Assembly: GCA_963696675.1 (NCBI GenBank)
Contig: CAVOLM010000069.1
Coordinates: 132,822-196,821, forward strand
From: DATBVX01 sp963696675
Lineage (GTDB): Bacteria; Pseudomonadota; Gammaproteobacteria; Steroidobacterales; Steroidobacteraceae
Length of the DNA stretch: 64,000 nt
Reading direction: 5' to 3'
Shown in pieces: positions 39,456 to 48,846 of this stretch. The number at the start of each line of letters is the position of its first letter. The first letter of the stretch is position 1. The position numbers and the translations under genes were made by a program. The notes beneath the pieces were generated by a model. It saw only the letters and a program-made list of their open reading frames with translations, made no database searches and was not told the DNA's origin.

Positions 39456-40892
39456 ATGACACCCGAGGAATTTCGCAAGTACGGGCACGAGCTGATCGAT
39501 TGGATCGCGGATTTTCGCAAGCATGTGTACGCGGGCGAGTTTCCGGCGCTGTCGCAAGTTCCGCCGGGCAAACTGCGGGCGCAGCTGCCGGCGTCGCCGC
39601 CGCAATCAGGCGAGCCGTTCGAGGAGATCATCAAGGATCTCGATCGGCACATCGTTCCGGCGCTCAGTCATTTTCAGCATCCGTCCTTCTTCGGCTACTT
39701 CCCTTCGAACAGCCTCCTCGCCTCGGTGCTCGGCGACTATGCGAGTACCGGACTTGCGCAGATCGGCCTGAACTGGGCATCGAGCCCTGCGCTCACCGAG
39801 CTCGAGGAACTGACTACCGATTGGTTTCGCCAGATGGTCGGGCTCAGCAGCGAGTGGAGTGGTGTCATCCAGGATACGGCGTCGAACGCGAGCCTCGTCG
39901 CGCTCCTGTGCGCGCGGGAGCGCGCCACCGGGCACAGTGCCTTGCACGGTGGGTTGCAGGCCGAAGCCTCGCCGGTAACGGTTTATTCGTCCGAGCAGAA
40001 CCACAGCTCGATCGACAAGGCGGTGCTGCTGGCTGGATTCGGCCGGGAAAATCTGCGGCTCATTCCCACCGATCAGAATCACGCGCTGCAGGTCGATGCT
40101 TTGCAGGCGGCAATCGAGCGCGATCTCGCCTCGGGTCACACACCGGGCGCGGTAGTGGCGACGATCGGCACCACCGGCACGACCGCCATCGACCCTCTAG
40201 GCGACATCGCGAGACTCGCGCTGCATCACGGCATGTGGCTACATGTCGACGCGGCGATGGCGGGCTCCGCAATGATCCTGCCCGAGTGCCGCGCGTTATG
40301 GCAGGGCATCGAGTCCGCAGACTCGGTGGTGATCAATCCGCACAAGTGGCTCGGAGCCGCCTTCGACTGCACGACCTACTTCGTGCGCAGTCCCGGGGAG
40401 CTGGTGCGCGTGATGTCGACGAACCCCAGCTTCCTGCGCACTGAAGCGGACAGCGAAGCGAAGAACCTTCGCAACTGGGGCATTCCCCTTGGCCGCAGGT
40501 TCCGCGCGCTCAAGTTGTGGTTCCTGATTCGCGAGCAGGGCGTCGCCGGATTGCAGGCGCGTCTGCGGCGGGATCTCGCCAACGCGCAATGGCTCAAGGA
40601 GCAGGTCGACGCGACGCCTGGATGGAAGCGGCTCGCGCCCGTGCCGCTGCAAACTGTGTGCGTGCGACACGAGCCAGCCGAACTCGAAGGAGCAGCGCTC
40701 GACCGGCACACACTCGACTGGTGCAACCGCATCAACACTTCCGGTCGGGCCTGGCTCACGCCAGCGCAGCTTCAGGGTCGCTGGATGGTACGGGTCTCGA
40801 TCGGCGCAGAGGCAACTGAGCGTCCCCATGTGCAGGCCCTCTGGGATCTCATGCGCCGGGAAGCGGAAATCACGTCACCAGAGGGCCAGTGA
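39456..40892 (+). CDS. Group II pyridoxal-phosphate-dependent decarboxylase
   Basis: A 478-residue PLP enzyme of the aromatic-L-amino-acid decarboxylase type. The PLP lysine is in NPHKWLG, the aspartate contacting the pyridine nitrogen is in HVDAAMAGSA, and TIGTTGTTAIDP is also diagnostic. The N-terminus MTPEEFRKYGHELIDWIADF is typical of DOPA/tryptophan decarboxylases. The substrate is an L-amino acid, likely aromatic, but not determined. GTG 39450 is an alternative start two codons earlier. Probably co-transcribed with the following reductase gene. Confidence 0.92.
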   Translation: MTPEEFRKYGHELIDWIADFRKHVYAGEFPALSQVPPGKLRAQLPASPPQSGEPFEEIIKDLDRHIVPALSHFQHPSFFGYFPSNSLLASVLGDYASTGLAQIGLNWASSPALTELEELTTDWFRQMVGLSSEWSGVIQDTASNASLVALLCARERATGHSALHGGLQAEASPVTVYSSEQNHSSIDKAVLLAGFGRENLRLIPTDQNHALQVDALQAAIERDLASGHTPGAVVATIGTTGTTAIDPLGDIARLALHHGMWLHVDAAMAGSAMILPECRALWQGIESADSVVINPHKWLGAAFDCTTYFVRSPGELVRVMSTNPSFLRTEADSEAKNLRNWGIPLGRRFRALKLWFLIREQGVAGLQARLRRDLANAQWLKEQVDATPGWKRLAPVPLQTVCVRHEPAELEGAALDRHTLDWCNRINTSGRAWLTPAQLQGRWMVRVSIGAEATERPHVQALWDLMRREAEITSPEGQ

Positions 40893-40905
40893 TATCGCAA
40901 GCACG

Positions 40906-41985
40906 ATGAGCGATCGGGGTAGCACATGGATGCTCTACGGCGCTAACGGCTACACCGGCGAGTTGATCGCGCGGGAGGCGCGCGCGCGAGGTGGACGACC
41001 GATTCTCGCCGGCCGCAACGCGCCGGCGGTCAAACAACTGGCGGAGGAGCTTCAGTGCGAGTGGCGCCAGTTCGCGCTTGATGACGAAGCCGCACTGAAG
41101 CGAGGGCTCGCGGGCGTCTCGCTGGTCCTGCACTGCGCGGGGCCTTTTTCATCGACTGCGCGACCCATGATCGCGGCATGCCTCGGGTCGCGCGTGCACT
41201 ACCTGGACATCACCGGCGAGATCGAGGTCTTCGAGTGGGCTCATGGTCTTGACGATCAGGCGCGCCGCGCCGGGGTGCTCCTTTGTCCCGGTGTCGGTTT
41301 TGATGTGGTACCGAGCGACTGTCTCGCCGCGAGGCTCAAGCAGGCACTGCCGCATGCGACTCACCTCGCACTCGGCTTCGACAGTCGCAGTGGGCCGAGT
41401 CGCGGCACCGCGAAGACCATGATCGAGGGGCTGCGCCATGGCAGCGCCGTGCGCGTGGATGGGCGGATCGTCAACGTTCCGCTCGCGAGCCGGGTGCGCG
41501 AGATCGACTTTGGCGAGGGCGTGAAGACTGCAGTCGCCATTCCCTGGGGCGACGTCAGCACGGCGTTCTATACGACCGGCATCCCGAATATCGAGGTCTA
41601 CATACCAGCGTCGCCGCGCGCGATACGGCGCCTGCGGCGGCTGAATCGCTGGCGCGCACTGCTCGGCCTCGCTCCCGTGCAGTCGTGGCTCAAGCGGCGC
41701 GCCGACCGGTCCGCGCCCGGGCCGGACGCCGAGCAGCGCGATCGAACACCCGTTCTGCTGTGGGGCGAAGTGCGCAATGCGGCGGACTGCACCATTACGG
41801 GGCGATTGCGCGTCGCCAATGGATACAGCTTCACCACGCATGCGGCCGTGCGAATTGTGGAGCAGGTAATGACTGCCATGCCGGTTTCGGCCGGCTATCA
41901 CACCCCCTCGCAAGTGGTGGGAGCGGGCTTTGTTGAGACCTTGCCAGGGTCAACAGTGGTAGCGCTGCAAGACGCGCGCACGTGA
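40906..41985 (+). CDS. Saccharopine dehydrogenase-like NAD(P)-binding protein
   Basis: A 359-residue protein with an N-terminal Rossmann fold: WMLYGANGYTGELIAREARARG. Further family motifs are LAGRNAPAVKQLAEEL, VLHCAGPFSSTARPM, HYLDITGE and LCPGVGFDVVPSDCLA. This is the 'saccharopine dehydrogenase NADP-binding' family, which in mycobacteria includes trans-acting enoyl reductases; it is not the lysine-pathway enzyme. The substrate is unknown, possibly a lipid or polyketide enoyl group. Fourteen bases downstream of the decarboxylase gene. ATG 40906 is the natural family start. Confidence 0.85.
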   Translation: MSDRGSTWMLYGANGYTGELIAREARARGGRPILAGRNAPAVKQLAEELQCEWRQFALDDEAALKRGLAGVSLVLHCAGPFSSTARPMIAACLGSRVHYLDITGEIEVFEWAHGLDDQARRAGVLLCPGVGFDVVPSDCLAARLKQALPHATHLALGFDSRSGPSRGTAKTMIEGLRHGSAVRVDGRIVNVPLASRVREIDFGEGVKTAVAIPWGDVSTAFYTTGIPNIEVYIPASPRAIRRLRRLNRWRALLGLAPVQSWLKRRADRSAPGPDAEQRDRTPVLLWGEVRNAADCTITGRLRVANGYSFTTHAAVRIVEQVMTAMPVSAGYHTPSQVVGAGFVETLPGSTVVALQDART

Positions 41986-42233
41986 GGCGCTCATCCTCGG
42001 CCGTTTTGGGGAACAAAATCCGTCGTTCCTGTCGAATACCGTCACTGTCATTCGTCATCCTGTAGCCACCGGTCATCCCAGCAGCCGGCGGGACGACTGG
42101 TCACCGCGCGGCCCATGGCCTGCATCTGGCGGCTGCGGTTCGGTACCATAGCGGCTCGAGGACATCGGCGGTTCTTCCCAGGCGGATCCCCTTGCGCCGT
42201 GTATGCCACGGACGGAGCCCATTGGAATCAAAC

Positions 42234-43418
42234 ATGAAGTCAAGCACTGCGCGCCTTCTCATCACCCTCACAGTCGCCGAAGTACTCATAACCGCCTGCG
42301 GTAAATCAGCACCACCCGCATTTCCGGTGCCGGAAGTGGAAGTGATCAGGGCGCACGCGCAATCGGTCCCCCTGACGCGTGATTTCGTCGGCAGGCTCTC
42401 GGCGACGCGTGCGGCCGACGTGCGCGCTCGGGTTACGGGCGTGCTTCTGAAGCGTCTGTATGTCGAGGGTTCCGACGTCAAAGAGGGCCAGCCGCTGTTT
42501 CAGATCGATCCGGCGCCGCTCAAGGCCTCGCTCGAAGCGGCGGAAGCTGGGCTCGCGCAGGCTGAGGCGAACGCCACCAACGCTCGGCTGTTCGCGCAAC
42601 GCACGCGCGAACTGAAAACTACTGGCGCCGTGTCGAAATCGGACGTGGATACCGCAGAAGCGAACGAGCGCTCTACGGCTGCGGCCGTCAAGCAGGCGAC
42701 TGCCAACCTGCAAACCGCGCGCATCAATCTCAGCTACGCACTGGTGCGGGCGCCCATTTCGGGTCGGTCGAGCCAGCAGCGCGTGACCGAGGGTGCGCTC
42801 GTGGGCCAGGGTGAAGCGACGCTCCTCACGACCGTCGAACAGATCGACCCGATCTACGTGAACTTCGATCGGCCGGCGTCCGAGGTCCAGGAGCTGCGTC
42901 GCGCGCAGACGGCGGGCGCCGTGACGCTGGTGGAACCGAACAAGGCGCAGGTTCAGTTGATCTTCCCGGACGGCACACCGTACGGAGAAGTCGGGTCGCT
43001 CGATTTTACCGATGTGAGCGTGGACCCGAACACGGGCGCCGTTGCCTTTCGCGGCCTCATTCCCAACCGCGATCGCCGCCTGCTGCCGGGCCTGTTTGTC
43101 AACCTGCGTCTCACCATCGGCGAGCTCAACCAGGCATTCCTCGTGCCGCAGCTCGCGGTGCTGCGCGATGGCACTGGTCCTTATGTGCTGGTTGTGGGGG
43201 GCGATAGCAAAGTCATGCAGAAGCGCGTGCAGATCGCGAGCGCGCAGGAGAATCGCTGGGTGATCACCTCCGGGCTCGCTGAAGGGGACCAGATCATCGT
43301 CTCGGGATTGCAGCAGGCGCAGCCCGGTGCGCCGGCGAAGGCGGTTGCCGCACAGGCACCACAACCGAATGCGTCGGCACAGGCTCCTGCAGATGGGCCG
43401 ACTCCCGGCGCGCACTGA
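42234..43418 (+). CDS. RND efflux periplasmic adaptor (AcrA/MexA family)
   Basis: A 394-residue membrane-fusion protein. The signal MKSSTARLLITLTVAEVLITAC ends in a lipobox (ITAC). Next come the barrel and lipoyl half (DFVGRLSATRAADVRARVTGVL), an alpha-helical hairpin (about 100-165), the second lipoyl half (SYALVRAPISGRSSQQRVTEGALVG) and the beta-barrel and membrane-proximal domains (LDFTDVSVDPNTGAVAFRG). It bridges the inner-membrane RND pump and an outer-membrane channel. ATG 42234 is preferred to an upstream in-frame start at 42192. The gap before it (41986-42233) shows no clear gene, and no TetR-type regulator is adjacent. Confidence 0.93.
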   Translation: MKSSTARLLITLTVAEVLITACGKSAPPAFPVPEVEVIRAHAQSVPLTRDFVGRLSATRAADVRARVTGVLLKRLYVEGSDVKEGQPLFQIDPAPLKASLEAAEAGLAQAEANATNARLFAQRTRELKTTGAVSKSDVDTAEANERSTAAAVKQATANLQTARINLSYALVRAPISGRSSQQRVTEGALVGQGEATLLTTVEQIDPIYVNFDRPASEVQELRRAQTAGAVTLVEPNKAQVQLIFPDGTPYGEVGSLDFTDVSVDPNTGAVAFRGLIPNRDRRLLPGLFVNLRLTIGELNQAFLVPQLAVLRDGTGPYVLVVGGDSKVMQKRVQIASAQENRWVITSGLAEGDQIIVSGLQQAQPGAPAKAVAAQAPQPNASAQAPADGPTPGAH

Positions 43419-43433
43419 TCACAGGGACCGACG

Positions 43434-46400
43434 ATGCCGCAATTCTTCATCGATCGCCCGGTATTCGCGTGGGTGATCGCGATCCTGATCACCGTAGCCG
43501 GTGTCCTGGCGATCTTCCGCCTCCCGGCTGCAGCGTACCCGGACATCGCGCCGCCTCAGATCAATATCTCCGCCAGTTACCCGGGCGCCAACGCCGATAC
43601 CGTGGAGCAGGCCGTCACGCAGGTGATCGAGCAGCAGCTCACTGGCATCAACAACCTGCTGTACTTCACGTCGTCCTCGAGCTCGAACGGCGAATCCTCG
43701 ATCACACTCACTTTCGAGCCGGGCACCGACCCTGACATCGCGGCGGTACAGACGCAGAACCGAGCCACACTCGCCGAGCCGCGGCTGCCAATCGAAGTCA
43801 CCCAGCAGGGCGTCACCGTTTCGAAAGCGAACGCCGGCTTCCTGGTGGCGCTCGGCATCCGCTCGGATAACGGCTCCTTTTCATCGCAGGCCCTCAACAA
43901 CCTGCTGGCGGCGCGAATCCTGGATCCGATCCGGCGTATCCCCGGCGTCGGCTCGGCCAACCAGTTCGGTTCCGAGTACGCGATGCGCATCTGGCTCGAC
44001 CCGGACAAGTTGCACGCTTATTCGATGTCACCGGACGATGTGCTCGAACGAGTGCGCAATCAGAATGTGCAGTTCGCGTCGGGCTCGATCGGTGCGCAGC
44101 CCGCGGCACCGAACCAGCAATTCACGGCGCCGGTGTCTGCGGAAGGGCGTTTCACCGCGCCTGAGCAGTTCGAAAACATCATCCTGCGTGCGGAGGCGAA
44201 CGGCACTACGGTGCGGCTCAAGGATGTCGCCCGCGTGGAGCTTGGCCTCAGCGGCTATGGCTTCGACGTGCGCCTCGACGACAGGGCGGTAGCGGCTTTC
44301 GGCGTCCAGCTGCTGCCGGGTGCCAATGCGCTCGAGGTGGCGCGCAACGTCAAATCGAAGATGGAAGACCTGCGGCGGAGCTTTCCCGCCGGCGTCAATT
44401 GGTTCATCGCGTTCGATTCGACGACGTTCATCACGCACGCGATCAAGGAAGTGATCATCACCCTCGTGGCTGCGGTCGTGCTCGTGTTCATCGTGATGCT
44501 GGTGTTCCTGCAGAGTTTCCGCGCGACCGTGATTCCAACTCTGGTCGTGCCGGCGGCGCTCATGGGAGCGTTCATCGGCATGTATGCGCTCGGGTTCTCG
44601 ATCAACCAGCTGAGCCTGTTCGGCATGGTGCTCGCGATCGGCATCGTGGTGGACGATGCGATCGTCGTGATCGAGGCCGTCGAGCGCATCATGCGTGAGG
44701 AGGGCCTGTCGCCGAAGGAAGCGACCCGCAAGGCGATGGGTCAGATCACCGGGCCCATCATCACCATTAGCGTGGTCCTCGCGGCGGTGTTCATTCCGAG
44801 CGCCATGCAGACGGGCAGTGTCGGGGTGATCTATCGCCAGTTCGCGCTCACCATCGCGATCTCGATGCTGTTTTCGGCATTCCTGGCCTTGAGCTTCACG
44901 CCCGCGCTGTGTGCGACGATCCTGCGGCCCACGCACCTCAAGCCGAATTTCATCTTTCGCTGGTTCAATCGGGCCTACGACCGATCGCAGTCGGCTTACA
45001 CGCGCCGCGTTGACCAGTCGACCTATCACGCGCCGCGGTGGATGATCGCGTTCGGGGTGCTGGTCGTGATCACGGGCCTGCTGTTTGCTCGTCTGCCCGG
45101 TAGCTTCCTGCCGGACGAGGACCAGGGTTATACGCTCGGCTTCGTACAACTCCCGCCCGGCTCCACGATGAATCGCACCAAGGAAGTGCTCAGAGATATC
45201 GGTGGACGGTTGAAGCAGCACGAAGCAGTGAACTCCGTGTTCCAGGTCGCCGGATTCAGCTTCATAGGGGAGGGAGAGAATGTGGGCATTCTCTTCATCC
45301 GCATGAAGGATTGGGCGGATCGCAAGACCAACGCCGCGGACTTCGTCGGCTGGGCGAACGGCATGGCGTTCATGACAGTCAAGAACGCACAGGTGTTCTT
45401 CGCCAATCTGCCGACGATCAGCGGGCTGGGACGATTCGGCGGCTTCGATTTCTATCTCGAGGATCGTTCCGGCCAGGGTCACCAGGCGTTGCTCGCCGCA
45501 CAGGGCACGCTGATGCAGAAGGCTTCGCAGAGCAAGATTCTCGCGAACGTGCGCCCCAATTCGCTCGAGCCCGCACCGCAGCTGCGCCTGACGCTCGATC
45601 GTGTGCAGGCACAGGCCATGGGCCTGCCCGTACAGGACGTGTTCTCGGCGATTCGCCTGATGCTCGCCCCGGTGTACGTCAATGATTTCTACTTCGAGGG
45701 GCGCGTGCTGCGAGTGCTGATGCAGGCGGATGCACCGTTTCGCTCGGATTCCGACTCGATACGTCATTTCTACGTACCATCGACCATGCCTGCCGCGGGG
45801 ACCCAAGCCTCGACCGCCGGCATCGCGATGACGCCGACCGCACCGCGCACGGCGGCGACAGCCAACATGCCGACCATGGTTCCACTCTCGACCGTGATCA
45901 AGTCGGAGTGGGTGGTCGCCTCGCCGAGCCAGTCGCGATACAACGGCTACGCTGCCGTTGAGATCACCGGCATGAACGCGCCCGGCAAGAGCTCGGGCGA
46001 AGCGATGAAGGAGATGGAGCGCATCGTCTCGCAGGATCTGCCCCGCGGGTTCGGCTACGACTGGGCGGGCCAGTCGCTGCAGGAAATTCTTTCAGGCGCG
46101 GAGGCGCCGCTCCTCTTCGCGCTCTCGATCCTGGTGGTGTACTTGTGCCTTGCCGCCCTCTATGAGAGTTGGTCGACGCCACTCTCGGTCATGCTGATCG
46201 TTCCGCTCGGCGTCCTTGGTGCACTGCTCGCAGTGTCGCTGCGGTTTCTGCCCAATGACGTCTACTTCAAGGTAGGCCTCATCACGATCATCGGCCTCGC
46301 GGCTAAGAACGCGATCCTGATCGTGGAATTCGCGGTCGACGAACAAGCGAAGGGCAAGAGTCTGCACGCGGCGGTAATCGAAGCGGCACGATTGCGCCTG

Positions 46401-46646
46401 CGCCCGATCCTCATGACTTCGTTCGCCTTCATTCTCGGCGTGATGCCCCTCGTGGTTTCCACGGGTGCGGGCGCCAATGCGCGACGGGCGATCGGCACTG
46501 GCGTCGTAGGCGGCATGCTGACAGCAGCACTCCTCGGCGTGCTGTTCGTGCCGGTGTTCTACGTCGCGATACGCCGGTTGATGGGCGACAAGCTCAACGG
46601 GGAAGGCGAGAAGCCAGCTCGTCTGCCTGGGGCCTCGCCGCCCTGA
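43434..46646 (+). CDS. RND efflux pump permease (AcrB/MexB, HAE1 family)
   Basis: A 1,070-residue trimeric inner-membrane proton/drug antiporter. Start MPQFFIDRPVFAWVIAILI; proton-relay aspartates in GIVVDDAIVVIEAVERIM (helix 4) and the partner lysine region in helix 10 (GLAAKNAILIVEFAVD); QNRATLAEPRLP and the docking/porter domains between helices 1-2 and 7-8. It follows the adaptor gene by 15 bp. No TolC-type gene follows, so an outer-membrane channel encoded elsewhere must complete the pump. Likely role: export of drugs or amphiphilic metabolites. Confidence 0.95.
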   Translation: MPQFFIDRPVFAWVIAILITVAGVLAIFRLPAAAYPDIAPPQINISASYPGANADTVEQAVTQVIEQQLTGINNLLYFTSSSSSNGESSITLTFEPGTDPDIAAVQTQNRATLAEPRLPIEVTQQGVTVSKANAGFLVALGIRSDNGSFSSQALNNLLAARILDPIRRIPGVGSANQFGSEYAMRIWLDPDKLHAYSMSPDDVLERVRNQNVQFASGSIGAQPAAPNQQFTAPVSAEGRFTAPEQFENIILRAEANGTTVRLKDVARVELGLSGYGFDVRLDDRAVAAFGVQLLPGANALEVARNVKSKMEDLRRSFPAGVNWFIAFDSTTFITHAIKEVIITLVAAVVLVFIVMLVFLQSFRATVIPTLVVPAALMGAFIGMYALGFSINQLSLFGMVLAIGIVVDDAIVVIEAVERIMREEGLSPKEATRKAMGQITGPIITISVVLAAVFIPSAMQTGSVGVIYRQFALTIAISMLFSAFLALSFTPALCATILRPTHLKPNFIFRWFNRAYDRSQSAYTRRVDQSTYHAPRWMIAFGVLVVITGLLFARLPGSFLPDEDQGYTLGFVQLPPGSTMNRTKEVLRDIGGRLKQHEAVNSVFQVAGFSFIGEGENVGILFIRMKDWADRKTNAADFVGWANGMAFMTVKNAQVFFANLPTISGLGRFGGFDFYLEDRSGQGHQALLAAQGTLMQKASQSKILANVRPNSLEPAPQLRLTLDRVQAQAMGLPVQDVFSAIRLMLAPVYVNDFYFEGRVLRVLMQADAPFRSDSDSIRHFYVPSTMPAAGTQASTAGIAMTPTAPRTAATANMPTMVPLSTVIKSEWVVASPSQSRYNGYAAVEITGMNAPGKSSGEAMKEMERIVSQDLPRGFGYDWAGQSLQEILSGAEAPLLFALSILVVYLCLAALYESWSTPLSVMLIVPLGVLGALLAVSLRFLPNDVYFKVGLITIIGLAAKNAILIVEFAVDEQAKGKSLHAAVIEAARLRLRPILMTSFAFILGVMPLVVSTGAGANARRAIGTGVVGGMLTAALLGVLFVPVFYVAIRRLMGDKLNGEGEKPARLPGASPP

Positions 46647-46660
46647 GCCCGTTCGTGATC

Positions 46661-46818
46661 GCCTGCGCGTCGGGGCTGGGTATTCATCACCTGAGCCCGA
46701 CACGAACGGCACACCGCAGAACTGCGTGCGTTGCCGTTCGCGCTGTACGGCAACGTATCGTCCATGTAATCAAATCCGAACGGGCTCGGTGATGAACACC
46801 CAGCCCCGGCGCGCAGGC
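46661..46818 (+). repeat. Intergenic palindromic element, family B, copy 5
   Basis: Arms 46661-46698 and 46782-46818 pair at about 35 of 38 positions (GCCTGCGCG-CGGGGCTGGGT...TTCATCACC). The core has CCCGACACGAACGG, GTTCGCGCTGTACGGCAACG and TAATCAAATCCGAACGGGC. It lies between the convergent acrB-like and arfB genes. Its inner arm sequence is shared with copy 6 (51496-51660), but the outer arms differ. Confidence 0.9.
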
Positions 46819-46822
46819 TACG

Positions 46823-47248
46823 TCAGTCGTCGAAGCCGACGCGGCCACGCAAGCGTTTGACGGATTTGCGGGTGCGTTTGCTCTCCAGGCGCCGTTCTTT
46901 CGCAGCCCGCGTCGGTCGCGTCGCATGGCGCACTTTCGGTTCGACGAGCGCGCGGCGAATGAGATCCGCCAGTCGTTCATGGGCATCGCGCCGGTTCTGC
47001 TCCTGCGTGCGGTGCCGGCGCGCGATGAGCAGCACGCTGCCGTCCTCGTTGAGGCGCTGACCCGCCAGCGCCCGCATGCGGGCCTTCACGCGTTCGTTGA
47101 GGGCCTGCGTCCCGGCAAGATCGAAGCGCAGTTGCACGGCGGAGGCAACCTTGTTGACGTTCTGGCCGCCGGGACCGGAAGCGCGAACGAAACGCAGCTC
47201 GAGGTCGGAGTCGGGGATCTCAATCGGTCCTGAAATATGCAGACCCAC
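46823..47248 (-). CDS. arfB: Alternative ribosome-rescue factor / peptidyl-tRNA hydrolase ArfB
   Basis: A 141-residue protein with the class I release-factor GGQ motif (RASGPGGQNVNKVASAVQL) but no codon-recognition domain, plus the basic C-terminal tail (AAKERRLESKRTRKSVKR) that occupies the empty mRNA channel. It rescues stalled ribosomes by hydrolysing peptidyl-tRNA. Length is normal for the family (about 140). Twelve bases downstream of the MscS gene on the same strand. Confidence 0.93.
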   Translation of the reverse strand: MGLHISGPIEIPDSDLELRFVRASGPGGQNVNKVASAVQLRFDLAGTQALNERVKARMRALAGQRLNEDGSVLLIARRHRTQEQNRRDAHERLADLIRRALVEPKVRHATRPTRAAKERRLESKRTRKSVKRLRGRVGFDD

Positions 47249-47260
47249 GAGCGGGGCTTT

Positions 47261-48607
47261 TCACTCCCGCCGTTGCGCCTTGCCGGGGATCGCCCAGTCC
47301 TCGGCGTCTTCCGGCGAGGCACGGACGCGGATTTCGCGCTGCGCGACCGGGATGGTGATGTTGCTCTCCTTGAACAGGCGCCAAATGGTGCGATTGACTT
47401 CCGAGCGCACGTTGTTCACGCCCTCCTGCGGGTCTGCGATCCAGAAGCGCAGTTCCAGGTCCATACCGGATTCGGAGAACGCCATGAGTCGCGACACCGG
47501 CGCCGGCTCGCGCAGGATGCGCCGATGGCCCTCGGCAGCCTTGATCAACACGCGCAGCGCAAGCTCCGGATCATCCTGGTAGCTGATCCGCACCGGCACC
47601 TTGATGCGTACCTTCGGGTCCGTGTAGCTCCAGTTGATCACCGAGTTGGTGATGAGAGTCTGGTTCGGCACGAGGGTCTCGACGCCGTCGCGATCGCGCA
47701 CCACGACATAGCGGCCCTTGAGCTCCTGCACCCAACCGAACCCTTCCGTGGTCGTGCCCCCGACGCCGCTAAAGCTGATCACATCACCGGGCTTGATGGA
47801 TCGGTCCATCAGCAGCACGAAGCCGCTCACGAAATTGCTGGCGATGGCCTGCAGGCCGAAGCCGAGGCCGATACCGAGTGCGCCGGTGAACACCGTCAGG
47901 GTGCGCAGGTCGAGCCCGGCGTAGTTGAGGCCGATCAGGATGCTGAAAACGATCAGGAACGCGTGGATGAACTTCGAGGCGCCGATGCGCGTGCTGACCG
48001 CGAGGCCGGACACGGACATGAGCCGGCGCTCGATCCAGCGCGCCAGCCAGGTCGCGACCAGGACGAACAGCGTGATGATGAAAAGCGATTCGAGGAGCGA
48101 CCAGACGGTGAGCGGGTCCTTGCCTTTCGTGAGCGGAATGCTGTTGAGGCGCGTCTTGACCGGGTGCAGCCACCCGAAGAGGTTGATTGCGACCACTGCC
48201 CAGATGATGAGCGTCAGACGCGTCTCCCAGCCCTTGAGCCAGGTACTGGGTCCGAGTGAGAGCCGCAGCAGAAACACGGCGATGCGGATCAGCACCAGCG
48301 CGCCCATGAGTTGCAACATCAGGTCGAGGAAGTTGATCTCGAGCCCGAAGCTGTTGAGGACGCCGCGGGTCAGGAACAACAGGAGCGTGGCAATGATGAA
48401 GGGGCTGATCTTGATCGCCCCCTCGGCGAGCTGCTCGCGAAAACTCGTGGCTGGAGGCGCATCGGGTGGAATCAGGCGATTGCGCAGGTACCGGCCAAGG
48501 AACCATCCGAGGCCGAAGGTCGCCACCACCGCTGCAATCTCGGTGAGCGTGTCGCCACTCGACATCTGGGTGAACAAGCTCTCGAGAGCTTTGTAGATGC
48601 TTTGCAT
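47261..48607 (-). CDS. MscS family mechanosensitive ion channel
   Basis: A 448-residue inner-membrane channel. Five or six helices precede the pore helix TLTVFTGALGIGLGFGLQAIASNFVSG (Gly/Ala-rich, TM3-type), then the beta domain with SIKPGDVIS and PNQTLITNSVINWSY and the alpha-beta C-domain. It opens on membrane tension to release solutes in osmotic downshock. Its start overlaps the stop of the DUF465 gene by one base, and a 3' arfB gene follows. Confidence 0.93.
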   Translation of the reverse strand: MQSIYKALESLFTQMSSGDTLTEIAAVVATFGLGWFLGRYLRNRLIPPDAPPATSFREQLAEGAIKISPFIIATLLLFLTRGVLNSFGLEINFLDLMLQLMGALVLIRIAVFLLRLSLGPSTWLKGWETRLTLIIWAVVAINLFGWLHPVKTRLNSIPLTKGKDPLTVWSLLESLFIITLFVLVATWLARWIERRLMSVSGLAVSTRIGASKFIHAFLIVFSILIGLNYAGLDLRTLTVFTGALGIGLGFGLQAIASNFVSGFVLLMDRSIKPGDVISFSGVGGTTTEGFGWVQELKGRYVVVRDRDGVETLVPNQTLITNSVINWSYTDPKVRIKVPVRISYQDDPELALRVLIKAAEGHRRILREPAPVSRLMAFSESGMDLELRFWIADPQEGVNNVRSEVNRTIWRLFKESNITIPVAQREIRVRASPEDAEDWAIPGKAQRRE

Positions 48608-48831
48608 CAGGCGTTGAGGTCCGGGATCAGCTGGCTTTCGAGCTTGGCGATCTGGTCCTTGAGCATGAGCTTGCGTTTCTTCAGGCGCTTGAGCTGCAGC
48701 TCGTCCACATCGAAATCGAGCGACAGCCGGGCAATCACGTCGTCGAGGTCACGATGCTCGATCCGCAGTTGCCGCAGGCGCTCGATGTTCTTGAACAGCT
48801 CGGTATCGACGTTGTCGGGTGGCTGGCTCAT
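48607..48831 (-). CDS. DUF465 (YdcH-like) small protein
   Basis: A 74-residue helical protein with a Lys/Leu-rich second half (LDFDVDELQLKRLKKRKLMLKDQIAKLES), the DUF465/YdcH pattern. Predicted as a helical hairpin or coiled coil. Function unknown. It overlaps the mscS start by one base and sits 15 bp below the PHP gene, so these genes form one unit. Confidence 0.88.
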   Translation of the reverse strand: MSQPPDNVDTELFKNIERLRQLRIEHRDLDDVIARLSLDFDVDELQLKRLKKRKLMLKDQIAKLESQLIPDLNA

Positions 48832-48846
48832 GGTGCGAGCAGCACC

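Noticed and set aside
41986..42233. Another palindromic element or a regulator gene before the efflux operon
   Set aside because: Only short, weak inverted repeats and no sustained coding frame; none of the family A to D landmarks is present.
44028..45806. A 592-codon open frame on the minus strand, antisense to the RND permease gene
   Set aside because: Composition is Arg/His/Asp-rich as expected from the complement of GC-rich codons, it resembles no protein, and the plus strand codes a clear AcrB-family pump.
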